Of a stretch of 64,000 bases of DNA, positions 47,175 to 55,617 are shown piece after piece. Position numbers and translations under genes: made by a program. The number at the start of each line of letters is the position of its first letter. The first letter of the stretch is position 1. This DNA comes from Orrella dioscoreae (lineage in GTDB: Bacteria; Pseudomonadota; Gammaproteobacteria; Burkholderiales; Burkholderiaceae_B), in NCBI RefSeq assembly GCF_900089455.2, contig NZ_LT907988.1, forward strand, positions 62,001 through 126,000, in the 5' to 3' direction. The notes under the pieces are model-generated. The model made no database searches. It was not told the origin of the DNA and worked only from the letters and a program-made list of their open reading frames with translations.

Positions 47175-47940
47175 GCGTGCCTCCATTGGCCGACGCTTGC
47201 GCCTGCTGGCGCGCCGCGAACTTGCTGCCCAGGTAGGCTTCCACCACCCGCGGGTCCGAAATCACGGCCTGCGGTTCGCCTTCGCTGATGAGTTCGCCGT
47301 GATGCAGCACCAGCACCCGCTGGCTCAGCGACAGCACGACCTTCATCAGGTGCTCGATCAGCAGGATGGTGATGCCGCGCGCGGCAATGGCGCGCATGAG
47401 CGCCAGCGCCTTCTCGATCTCGGAGGTGTTCAGGCCCGCATTCACCTCGTCCAGCAGCAGCACGCGCGGATTCATGGCCAGGCTCTTGGCCAGCTCCAGG
47501 CGCTTGCGCGACGGCAGCGTCAGCGACGACGCCGGACGATGCGCCTGCTCGCCCAGGCCCACGAATTCCAGGTGCGCCATGGCCTCGCGTTCGGCCTGGG
47601 CGCGGCTGGCCGCGCCCGCGGCAAAGAGCGAGCCGGCGGTGACGTTCTCCAGCACGGTCATGTGCGGGAACGGCTGCACGATCTGGAACGTGCGCGCCAG
47701 GCCGCTGCGCGCGGCTTCGAAGGGCCGCTGGCGCGTGACGTCGCGGCCGCGGAACACCACGCTGCCTTCGCTGGCGGTCAGCACGCCGGTGATGAGATTC
47801 ACCAGCGTGGTCTTGCCCGCGCCGTTGGGGCCGATGAGCCCGACGATCTCGCCTTCGCGCAACGTGAACGACACGTTCTTCGTCGCCTGCAGGCCGCCGA
47901 AACGCTTGGACAGGTTCTTCACTTCAAGCAGCGTCGTCAT
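47167..47940 (-). CDS. livG: Branched-chain amino-acid-type ABC importer ATPase
   Basis: The 257 residues carry Walker A GPNGAGKTTL, Q-loop TFQIVQPFPHM and Walker B VLLLDEVNAGLN, then IEHLMKVV. The signature reads SLTLPSRKRLELAKSL, without the usual LSGGQ but like a known LivG subgroup. It overlaps livM by 4 nt (ATGA) and livF by 8 nt. Confidence 0.92.
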   Translation of the reverse strand: MTTLLEVKNLSKRFGGLQATKNVSFTLREGEIVGLIGPNGAGKTTLVNLITGVLTASEGSVVFRGRDVTRQRPFEAARSGLARTFQIVQPFPHMTVLENVTAGSLFAAGAASRAQAEREAMAHLEFVGLGEQAHRPASSLTLPSRKRLELAKSLAMNPRVLLLDEVNAGLNTSEIEKALALMRAIAARGITILLIEHLMKVVLSLSQRVLVLHHGELISEGEPQAVISDPRVVEAYLGSKFAARQQAQASANGGTHG

Positions 47941-48938
47941 GCCCGCACCGCCTTGCTGGAAGCCTCGGCCGCGGGCTTGCGCGCGCGTCCGAGCACACGC
48001 CGGTAGTCGATCTTCAGCAGACCGCCCGGAAGGAAGAAGATGAGCAGCACGATGATGACGCCCAGGATGGCCTGGTGGTAATCCAGGAAGCGTGCCCAGA
48101 TGGTTTCCTCCATCAGCACGAACGCCGCGGAGCCCACGATCGGCCCATAGACCGTGCCGACGCCGCCCAGCATGGTCATGACCGGCACCTTCAGCGTCAG
48201 CAGGATGCCGAAGGCGTCGGTGGGCGCGATGTACGACACCCACGAGGCATAGATGGCGCCTACCGTGCCGCAATAGATCGCCGACAAGGTATAGGCAGCG
48301 GTCTTGTAGCGGTTCACGGCAATGCCCACCATGTCGGCCGCGTCCTCGTTCTGGCTGATGCAGCGCAGGCCGAAGCCCAGCCGCGAACGGTCCACCAGCA
48401 GGGTCGTCACCCAGGCGCACAGCATCACCGCCAGCATCGCGTACAGGAACACGCGCGCGGCGAAATCGGGGCCGCCCGGCATGATCGCGATGTTCAGGCC
48501 ATCGCCGCCGCCCGTGACATCCGACCACAGCGAGGTCACCAGCCGCAGCACCTCGACCATGGAGATCGAGCCGATGGCGAAATAGTGCCCCTTCATGCGC
48601 AGGATGGCGGCGCCGGCCAGCGCCGCGAACGCGCTGACGAACAGCGTGGCGCCCACCCAGGCCAGCACCATCGGCACGCCCGCGTTCTGCAGCAGGCCGC
48701 CGGCATAGCTGCCCAGGCCGACGAAGGCAGCGGTGGAGAACGAGGGATAGCCCGCGTAGCCGCCGATGAAGTTCCACGACATGGCCAGCGCCGCGTACAT
48801 GCAGACGAAGGTGGCCAGCCGCACCATGTAGTTGTCGACCAGGAAGGGCGAAGCCGCAAGCAGCAGCACCCACGCGATGAAAAGACCGTGCGCCACGCGC
48901 TTGCCGCGTGCGCCGGTCGTTGCTTGCAGGGCGTTCAT
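47937..48938 (-). CDS. livM: Branched-chain amino-acid-type ABC importer permease
   Basis: This LivM-class inner-membrane permease has 333 residues and about eight to ten spans. It contains NFIGGYAGYPSFSTAAFVGLGSY, RMKGHYFAIGSISMVEVLRL and a C-terminal LGGVGTVYGPIVGSAAF. It overlaps livH by 4 nt and livG by 4 nt. Confidence 0.93.
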   Translation of the reverse strand: MNALQATTGARGKRVAHGLFIAWVLLLAASPFLVDNYMVRLATFVCMYAALAMSWNFIGGYAGYPSFSTAAFVGLGSYAGGLLQNAGVPMVLAWVGATLFVSAFAALAGAAILRMKGHYFAIGSISMVEVLRLVTSLWSDVTGGGDGLNIAIMPGGPDFAARVFLYAMLAVMLCAWVTTLLVDRSRLGFGLRCISQNEDAADMVGIAVNRYKTAAYTLSAIYCGTVGAIYASWVSYIAPTDAFGILLTLKVPVMTMLGGVGTVYGPIVGSAAFVLMEETIWARFLDYHQAILGVIIVLLIFFLPGGLLKIDYRRVLGRARKPAAEASSKAVRA

Positions 48939-49798
48939 TCGTACCCCTTCTTGCCGATGAGTCCGGTGGGCCGGGTGATCAGCAGCACCAGCATGATGAG
49001 AAAACCGAACAGCACCGCGTACTGCGCGCCCAGGAAATTGCCGACCACGCTTTCGACGAGCCCCAGCGCCAGGCCGCCGACCAGCGCGCCGGGCACCGTG
49101 CCCAGGCCGCCGATCACGCAGATGACGAAGGCCTTGCCCAGCAGCAGGCCCGTGATGTTGGTGGTGATGGGAAACACCACCGACATCAGCGCGCCGCAGG
49201 CGCCGGCCATCAGCGCCGCCAGGCCGAAGGTGATGGCATAGACATGCCCTACCCGGATGCCCATCAGGGATGCCGCGTCGCGGTCCATGCGCACGGCCAC
49301 GATGGCGCGGCCGATGCGGGAACTGCGCATCACGTAATACAGCAGCCCCGTCAGCGCCAGCGCCAGGCCCATTGCCAGCAGGCGGTCAACCGGCAGGATC
49401 ACGCCCGCCAGGTCGATGCGCCCCAGGTCCAGCGACACACGCCGCGGCGTGGCCTCGAAGCCCAGGTTCATGAAGTTGTAGAGGATCATGTCCAGGCCGA
49501 AGGTCAGCGTCAGCGTGGTCAGCACCGGCCGCGTGATCACGCGGTTGATGGCGAAGTACTGCAGCAGGTAGCCGACCAGGAAGAGCAGCGCGCAGACCGC
49601 GGGCAGCGTGATGAACGGGTTGATCTGGAAGTGGAACCATGCAAAGAACGTGAGGTAGCCGCCCAGCACGATGAACGAGCCGTGCAGCATGTTGATCACG
49701 TTCAGCACGCCCCACACCAGCGAAAACCCGACGGCGATGCAGGCATACAGCGCACCCAGCATCAGGCCGTTGGCGATGATTTGAGCGAATAGGGTCAT
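48935..49798 (-). CDS. livH: Branched-chain amino-acid-type ABC importer permease
   Basis: This LivH-class permease has 287 residues, starting MTLFAQIIANGLMLGALYA. It contains NVINMLHGSFIVLGGYLTFF and FVICVIGGLGTVPGALVGGL. It lies 30 nt after livK and overlaps livM by 4 nt. Confidence 0.93.
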   Translation of the reverse strand: MTLFAQIIANGLMLGALYACIAVGFSLVWGVLNVINMLHGSFIVLGGYLTFFAWFHFQINPFITLPAVCALLFLVGYLLQYFAINRVITRPVLTTLTLTFGLDMILYNFMNLGFEATPRRVSLDLGRIDLAGVILPVDRLLAMGLALALTGLLYYVMRSSRIGRAIVAVRMDRDAASLMGIRVGHVYAITFGLAALMAGACGALMSVVFPITTNITGLLLGKAFVICVIGGLGTVPGALVGGLALGLVESVVGNFLGAQYAVLFGFLIMLVLLITRPTGLIGKKGYE

Positions 49799-49828
49799 GT
49801 CGATTCAACAGTGAGGAACCCGGCCCTG

Positions 49829-51013
49829 TCAGGGCATGGGAATGGCGTCAGCCTGCTTGACCGCCTCGGGGAACAACACGACCACCTTGCTGTTCTGCAC
49901 CTGGATGATGGGCAGGTCGCGGCCGGCGTTCATGCCGTTGGCGCCGAACTTGATCGGGCCGTAGAAGGTCTCGATGTCCAGCGTGGCCAGCGCGTCGCGC
50001 ACCTTGGCCTTGTCGGTCGTGCCGGCCTTCTCGATGGCCTTCTGCAAGGCGATCAGCGCGGCAGCGGCCGACGCGTGCACGTAGTCGGGGTCGTGCTTCT
50101 GGCGCGAGACGAACTCGTCATAGAACGCCTTGGTCGAGCCGAACACGTCGTCCGCCGTGTACTCGGTGGAGTGGTGCCACCAGGTCGTGCTGCTCACGCC
50201 GTCGGCCAGCTTGCCCAGGCCGTCGATGAACTCCTGGTAGGCCGGGCCGGTGACCATCGTGACGACAGGCGCGGTCACGCCCAGGTCGGCCATCTGCTTG
50301 CGCGCCAGGATCAGGTCCTTGGTATAGCCGGTGATGTAGATCCACTGTGCGCCCGAGGCCTTGATCTTCGACAGCGAGGCCGAATGATCCAGCGCGCCCA
50401 CCGGATAGAACTCGTTGTGCACGATCGTCAGGCCGGCCTTCTCGGCCGAGTCGCGCATGGCGGTGGCCATGGAGCGCGGGAAGACATCTTCGCGGCCCAG
50501 GATCGCGATCTTCTTCACATCGGGCATCTGTGCGCCGAAGGTCTTGATCATGGCGTCGACCAGGCCGCCGTTGGGCGCGAGCGTGCCGAAGAGGAATTTG
50601 TAGCCCTGGTTGAAGACCGACTCGGACGAGGCCACCGAGGCCATCACCGGCACGCCGTAGCGCTCCGCCACGCCCGCCACGACCTTGGTGTGGCCCGAGC
50701 CGAAAGGCGCCGTCATGAAGTCCACGCGGTCCTGGGTGATGAGGCGCTCCGCCATCTGCTGCGCGCGCTTTTCGTCCGACTGGTAGTCATAGCTCACCAG
50801 TTCCACCTTCACCTTCTTGTCACCCACCTGGATACCGCCCGCGTCGTTCACGCGCTTGGCCCACATGTCGTAGGCGACCTGCTGCTTCTTGCCCTCGTCG
50901 GCCAGGCCGCCGGTCAGCGCCAGCGGTGCGCCGATCTTGATGACGGACTGAGCCTGGGCCCCTGCTGCCAGGGCCAGCGCGAGCAGCGCCGGGACAAACG
51001 TCTTGAGCTTCAT
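49829..51013 (-). CDS. livK: Periplasmic branched-chain amino-acid-type binding protein
   Basis: The 394 residues from the ATG at 51013 (GGGGAAG upstream) begin with a signal peptide ending AAGAQA (about 21). QSVIKIGAPLALTGGLADEG follows, typical of type I periplasmic-binding proteins. The ligand could be an amide, an aromatic acid or a heterocycle, given the hydroxylase and amidases in the same operon. Confidence 0.92.
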   Translation of the reverse strand: MKLKTFVPALLALALAAGAQAQSVIKIGAPLALTGGLADEGKKQQVAYDMWAKRVNDAGGIQVGDKKVKVELVSYDYQSDEKRAQQMAERLITQDRVDFMTAPFGSGHTKVVAGVAERYGVPVMASVASSESVFNQGYKFLFGTLAPNGGLVDAMIKTFGAQMPDVKKIAILGREDVFPRSMATAMRDSAEKAGLTIVHNEFYPVGALDHSASLSKIKASGAQWIYITGYTKDLILARKQMADLGVTAPVVTMVTGPAYQEFIDGLGKLADGVSSTTWWHHSTEYTADDVFGSTKAFYDEFVSRQKHDPDYVHASAAAALIALQKAIEKAGTTDKAKVRDALATLDIETFYGPIKFGANGMNAGRDLPIIQVQNSKVVVLFPEAVKQADAIPMP

Positions 51014-51083
51014 GAACTTCCCCTTGTTATGTCGACTGGTTGCGGTGCTTCGCCGCATTGGTACGTCTTGCTGCTTGGAAAAA

Positions 51084-51812
51084 TCAGGTGCGCGAGGACT
51101 TGCCGCCCAGGCCGAAAAGCTTGCGTACGCGGGCCCACAACGACGACCAGAACAGGTTGCCGAGGTCCAGCGGCGCGGCGGGCTTGACCGGGGGTGCGCT
51201 GGCAGAGACTGGCGCAGGGGCGACCGTGGCGGCAGGCTCGGACGCCACCATCCCCGGTAGCTCGGGCTGCCGGCCTGCCGGTGCCGCGTCGGGCTGAAGT
51301 ACGGATCCGGGCGCGGCAGCTGCGTCCTGGGGCGCCACGGGCGTCCCGGCCTGGGCCGCCAGGCGCTGCTTCAGGTTTTCGGCGAAGGCCTGCGTGAGCC
51401 GTTGCGCCACCTCGCGCATGATCCCGCCACGCGAGAACTGCGCCAGCGAGCCCGTGATGGCGTAATCCACCCGCACATCCACGCGGGTGCCCGCCACGCC
51501 GTTTTCATCAACGGCCGGATTGAGCGCGAACGCGGCCTCGCCCTTGACGCGCGAGCCGCTCTTGCGGTCAGACCCGCCCCCCGTGATGCGTCCGCTGCGC
51601 GAAGCATCGTCCAGCGTCATCTCGCCGTCACCCGCGAAGGCCGCCACGATGGGCCCCAGCTTCACGGTCATGCCCAGCTTGAGCTGTCCGCCTTCGGGCG
51701 GCGCGGCAAGCGACGCCCCCGGCAGGCAGGCGACGATGCCTTCGATATCCTGGAATGACGCCCACACCTGCTCGGGCGGATAGGGCACGGTGAATGACTG
51801 CTCGATGTCCAT
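51084..51812 (-). CDS. CoxG-like SRPBCC protein
   Basis: This family accompanies molybdenum hydroxylases and helps enzyme maturation or membrane recruitment. The 242 residues show FTVPYPPEQVWASFQDIEGIVACLPGA at 7-33 and GEMTLDDASRSGRI in the ligand-binding fold. A Pro/Ala linker (about 155-215) leads to a C-terminal amphipathic LFWSSLWARVRKLFG. It lies 45 nt after the iron-sulfur subunit gene. It does not by itself imply CO oxidation. Confidence 0.9.
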   Translation of the reverse strand: MDIEQSFTVPYPPEQVWASFQDIEGIVACLPGASLAAPPEGGQLKLGMTVKLGPIVAAFAGDGEMTLDDASRSGRITGGGSDRKSGSRVKGEAAFALNPAVDENGVAGTRVDVRVDYAITGSLAQFSRGGIMREVAQRLTQAFAENLKQRLAAQAGTPVAPQDAAAAPGSVLQPDAAPAGRQPELPGMVASEPAATVAPAPVSASAPPVKPAAPLDLGNLFWSSLWARVRKLFGLGGKSSRT

Positions 51813-51857
51813 GTTCGGAGTTCCGGAGAAGAAGAGGGTTCGGTGAGCGTGCGGGAC

Positions 51858-52346
51858 TCAGGCCGCTGCCTGGCTGGCCGTGGCCAGGCGCGCATCCAGC
51901 ACGCGGCGGATGGCGCGCACGATGCCCACGTAGCCCGTGCAGCGGCAGAGGTTGCCGGACAGTTCCAGGCGCACGCGCGCGTCATCGGCACCGGGCAGGC
52001 GCGTGACGATGTCGCGCGCGGTCGCCAGCATGCCGGGCGTACAGAAACCGCACTGCAGGGCGTGCTCGGCGCGGAAGGCATCGCGCAGTTGCACCATCAC
52101 GGCGTCGTCGTCATAGCCCTCGATGCTGCGCACGTCCGCCCCCTGGCACGACACCGCCCGCAACAGGCACGACCGCGTCGGGGCGCCATCCACGGTCAGC
52201 GTGCAGGCACCGCACACGCCTTGTTCGCAACCCAGGTTGGTGCCTGTCAGCCCTTGCTGGTCGCGCAGGAAATCCGCCAGCGAGGTGCGTGGTTCGACGC
52301 CGGCCTGCACGGCGCGGCCGTTGACGGTCAGGGTCAGGGGAATCAT
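51858..52346 (-). CDS. Molybdenum hydroxylase [2Fe-2S] subunit
   Basis: The 162 residues are the small electron-transfer subunit of a xanthine dehydrogenase-family enzyme. The plant-type cluster uses Cys40, Cys45, Cys48 and Cys60 (GCEQGVCGACTL). The second cluster uses Cys99, Cys102, Cys134 and Cys136 (CGFCTPGM, CRCTGYV). The ATG overlaps the FAD-subunit stop by 4 nt. Confidence 0.96.
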   Translation of the reverse strand: MIPLTLTVNGRAVQAGVEPRTSLADFLRDQQGLTGTNLGCEQGVCGACTLTVDGAPTRSCLLRAVSCQGADVRSIEGYDDDAVMVQLRDAFRAEHALQCGFCTPGMLATARDIVTRLPGADDARVRLELSGNLCRCTGYVGIVRAIRRVLDARLATASQAAA

Positions 52347-53197
52347 GAAGCGTCTCCGGAGCGGGCGCCGGGACCGGCGTCCAATGCCTGTGCGGCGCGC
52401 GACAGGGCAACGGCGTGCACGCGGTATTCATAGCTGCCCGCTTCCAGCCCTGCGGCCAGCAGCTCTGCGCGCCCCATGGGCCCCAGGCCGCTCGCGCGCA
52501 ACTCATCCAGCAGCAGGCGCGCCTGCGCGATGACGTGGGGCGGACCGTCCAGCGCGCCGATCACGCCGCGGCAGACACCGCGCTCGGGATCGTCGATGAA
52601 GGCCGCGATGGCCTCGGCGAATTCGCCGGGCTTGCGGTTGAACTTGTAATAGCTCCAGCGTGCCGACGCCGACAGGCGCGGTATGCGCACCGCGCGCAGG
52701 ATCTCGTCCTCCGCCAGCACGGTGGTGAAGGTGCCTTGCATCCAGTCCACGCATGCCACCTCGCGGTCGCCTTGCGGACCCGCCACGCAGCAACAGGCAT
52801 CGAGCAGCGGCATGACGTTGATCCAGTCGGCCGCGCCATCGGCATGCGCCAGGCTGCCGCCCAGCGTGCCGCGCGTGCGCACCGCGCGATAGGCGATGCC
52901 GCGCGCCACGTAAGGCATCAGGCCGCGCGTGGCATCGGGCGCGATGCCGTCCTCGATCTGCGCGTGCGTCACGCCCGCGCCCAGCTGCACGCTGTCGGCG
53001 TGCTCGACGCAATCCGCCTGCCCCGCCACCGCGCGCAGGTCCACCAGCAGCTCGGGCTGCGCCAGGCGCATGTTCATCATCGGTCCCAGCGATTGGCCGC
53101 CCGCCACGGGCTTGCCCATGCCTTCGCTACGCGCCAGCAGGGCGATCGCCTCCCCGGGCTCGCCGGGACGGGCATAGTCGAAGCGTGCTGCCTTCAT
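52343..53197 (-). CDS. Molybdenum hydroxylase FAD subunit
   Basis: The 284 residues of the medium subunit pass electrons from the iron-sulfur clusters to an acceptor through FAD. VAGGQSLGPMMNMRLAQP (32-49) and RGTLGGSLAHADGAADW are the FAD-binding blocks of the CoxM/NdhF group. It overlaps the large-subunit gene by 4 nt and the iron-sulfur gene by 4 nt, in the order large-medium-small. Confidence 0.95.
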   Translation of the reverse strand: MKAARFDYARPGEPGEAIALLARSEGMGKPVAGGQSLGPMMNMRLAQPELLVDLRAVAGQADCVEHADSVQLGAGVTHAQIEDGIAPDATRGLMPYVARGIAYRAVRTRGTLGGSLAHADGAADWINVMPLLDACCCVAGPQGDREVACVDWMQGTFTTVLAEDEILRAVRIPRLSASARWSYYKFNRKPGEFAEAIAAFIDDPERGVCRGVIGALDGPPHVIAQARLLLDELRASGLGPMGRAELLAAGLEAGSYEYRVHAVALSRAAQALDAGPGARSGDAS

Positions 53198-55599
53198 GCT
53201 GCCTGCCTTTGGCCGGACTCGGCCTGGTCTGGAGATCGTTCTTCGGCGCGCGCCAGCGCGGCCAGCACCACGCGCGGGCTGACGGGCAATTCGTCCACGC
53301 GCGCGCCCAGGGGGCGCAGCGCGTCGTTCACGGCATTCGCGATGGCAGCGGGCGGCCCGATGGCGCCGCTTTCGCCGATGCCCTTCTGGCCGAACTCGGT
53401 ATAGGGCGCGGGCGTTTCCATGTGATCGATGCGCACGTCGGGCACCTCGGTGGCGCCGGGCAGCATGTAGTCGGCCAGCGTGGAAGCCAGCGGCTGGCCT
53501 TCTTCGCTGTAGCGCATCTCTTCGTACAGCGCGGTGCCCACGCCCTGCGCCACGCCGCCGAACACCTGGCCATCCACCACCATCGGATTGATCAGCACGC
53601 CGCCGTCCTCGACCACCACGTAGTCCAGGATCTCGACCTGGCCCAGCATGACGTCCACGGCCAGCGCCACGGCATGGCAGGCATAGCTGAAGGTGCCGGT
53701 GTCGCGGCGCGCCTGGTAGGTGGTGTTCACTTCCAGGCCTTGCGGGTCCACGTCCGCCGGCAGCAACTGGGGCTTCAGGTACCAGGTGCGCGCCACCTCT
53801 TCCAGGCTCACGCTGCCGCCCTCGCCCACCACCGCGCCAGACTCCCAGCGCACTGCGTCGACGGAGGTCTTCAGCAGATGCGCGCCGATCTTCAGCACCC
53901 GCTCGCGCAGTTGCTTGCAGGCCTGCCCCACCGCGCCCCCGGCCATGACCGCGGCGCGCGAGCCCCAGGTGCCGGTGGAATACGGCGTGGTGCCCGTGTC
54001 GCCCAGCACCAGGCGCACGCGGGACAGGTCCGTGCCCAACACGTCACAGGCGATCTGCGCCAGCGTGGTCTCCATGCTCTGGCCGTGCGAATGCACGCCG
54101 GCGCGGATCTCCACCACGCCATCCGGCGTCAGGCGCACGCCCGCCGGCTCGCGGCCCGGCACCATGGGAATGCCCCAGCCGTGGTACACGGACGTGCCGT
54201 GCGCGCCCTGCTCGCAGAAGATCGAGACGCCCAGGCCGATGCGCCGTCCGTCGGCCTCGCCCGCACGCTGGCGCGCGCGCCAGGCGGGCAGGTCCAGGGC
54301 TGCCACCGCGCGCCTGACGGCCTCGGGATAGTCGCCGCTGTCGAAATGCTTGTTGGTGACGTTGTCGTAGGGCATTTCCTGCGGCAGCACGAGATTGCGC
54401 AGGCGCGCCTCGAAGGGCTCGATGCCTGCCTGCACGGCGATGTCGTCCATGACGCTTTCCATCGCATAGCAGACACCCGTGCGCGCCACGCCGCGATACG
54501 GCAGGATGGGCGGCTTGTTGGTCGCCACCGACCAGGTGTGGCAGCGGTAGTGCGGCATCTTGTAGGGACCGGGCAGGATGCTGCCGACCTGCGCGGCCTC
54601 CAGGCAGGCCGAGAAGGGATAGGACGAATACGCGCCCGAATCCACGTGCGCCTCGCACTCCAGGCCCAGCAGCTTGCCGTGCTCATCGGCGTAGGCCGTG
54701 ATGTCGTAGTCGTGTTCACGGCAGTTGGCGTTGGCGGTCAACTGCTCTCGGCGGTCCTCGATCCAGCGCACCGGATGTCCCAGCCGCAAGGCCAGCCAGG
54801 CCACGCAGACCTCCTCGGGCAGCAGGATGCCCTTGTAGCCAAAGCCGCCGCCCACGTCCGGCGAGATGACGCGCACGCGCCCCTCGTCCAGGCCCAGGCA
54901 GCCCGCCAGACCCGTGCGGTTGATATGCGGCATCTGGGCGGAGGTCACCAGCACCAGCTGGTCGGCGCGGCGGTCCCAATAGGCCACGCAGCCCCGCCCT
55001 TCCATGGGCGCCATGCTCTGGCGCGCGGTGCGCAGCTTGCGATGCACCCTGATGGGCGCGTTGCGGCGCAGCGCCTCGAACACGGGCACCTGGTCGGCAC
55101 CCACATGCGTTTCCAGGAACACGTTGTCGCCCCAGTGTTCATGCACCTGCGCCGAGCCCGGCTCGCGCGCGGCCAGCATGTCCACCACCGCGGGCAGTTC
55201 GTCGAAATCCACGTAGACCTGCGCCGCGATGTCTTCCGCCTCGGCGCGCGTGGGTGCCAGGCACATGGCGATCATCTCGCCCACCTGCCGCACCTTGTCA
55301 TGGGCCAGGACGGGCTGCTCGGACGACTTGAAACCCGGCAGGCCCGAGTTGGCGACGATGGGCCGCACGCCGTCCAGGTCCGCGGCAACGAACACACAGG
55401 CCTCGCGCCCCGCCGGTTTCTCGATGCCGGTGATGCGGCCATGCGCCACGGGGCTGCGCACGAAGGCGACGTCCTGCATGCCAGGCAGGCGCAGGTTGGG
55501 CACGTAGTCGCCGCGGCCGCGCATGAAGCGGTCGTCTTCCTTGCGCGGCACGCGCGCGCCGATGCCTTGCGGATGCGCGGGCTGACGGGTCTGGGCCAT
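53194..55599 (-). CDS. Molybdenum hydroxylase catalytic subunit
   Basis: The large subunit binds the molybdopterin-cytosine cofactor and hydroxylates an activated carbon, commonly of an N-heterocycle or aldehyde. The 801 residues (ATG 55599) show GIGARVPRKEDDRFMRGRGDYV near the start, DVGGGFGYKG and, near the C-terminus, KGIGESGAIGPP with the catalytic Glu. The loop that in CO dehydrogenase holds the copper-binding Cys (AYRCSFR) reads LPYRGVARTG, so this is not a CO dehydrogenase. The substrate is unknown. Confidence 0.94.
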   Translation of the reverse strand: MAQTRQPAHPQGIGARVPRKEDDRFMRGRGDYVPNLRLPGMQDVAFVRSPVAHGRITGIEKPAGREACVFVAADLDGVRPIVANSGLPGFKSSEQPVLAHDKVRQVGEMIAMCLAPTRAEAEDIAAQVYVDFDELPAVVDMLAAREPGSAQVHEHWGDNVFLETHVGADQVPVFEALRRNAPIRVHRKLRTARQSMAPMEGRGCVAYWDRRADQLVLVTSAQMPHINRTGLAGCLGLDEGRVRVISPDVGGGFGYKGILLPEEVCVAWLALRLGHPVRWIEDRREQLTANANCREHDYDITAYADEHGKLLGLECEAHVDSGAYSSYPFSACLEAAQVGSILPGPYKMPHYRCHTWSVATNKPPILPYRGVARTGVCYAMESVMDDIAVQAGIEPFEARLRNLVLPQEMPYDNVTNKHFDSGDYPEAVRRAVAALDLPAWRARQRAGEADGRRIGLGVSIFCEQGAHGTSVYHGWGIPMVPGREPAGVRLTPDGVVEIRAGVHSHGQSMETTLAQIACDVLGTDLSRVRLVLGDTGTTPYSTGTWGSRAAVMAGGAVGQACKQLRERVLKIGAHLLKTSVDAVRWESGAVVGEGGSVSLEEVARTWYLKPQLLPADVDPQGLEVNTTYQARRDTGTFSYACHAVALAVDVMLGQVEILDYVVVEDGGVLINPMVVDGQVFGGVAQGVGTALYEEMRYSEEGQPLASTLADYMLPGATEVPDVRIDHMETPAPYTEFGQKGIGESGAIGPPAAIANAVNDALRPLGARVDELPVSPRVVLAALARAEERSPDQAESGQRQAA

Positions 55600-55617
55600 G
55601 ATGCGTATCGCCGGCAA

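Noticed and set aside
53194-55599. Annotation as carbon monoxide dehydrogenase large subunit
   Set aside because: The copper-binding Cys loop of true CO dehydrogenases is replaced by LPYRGVARTG.
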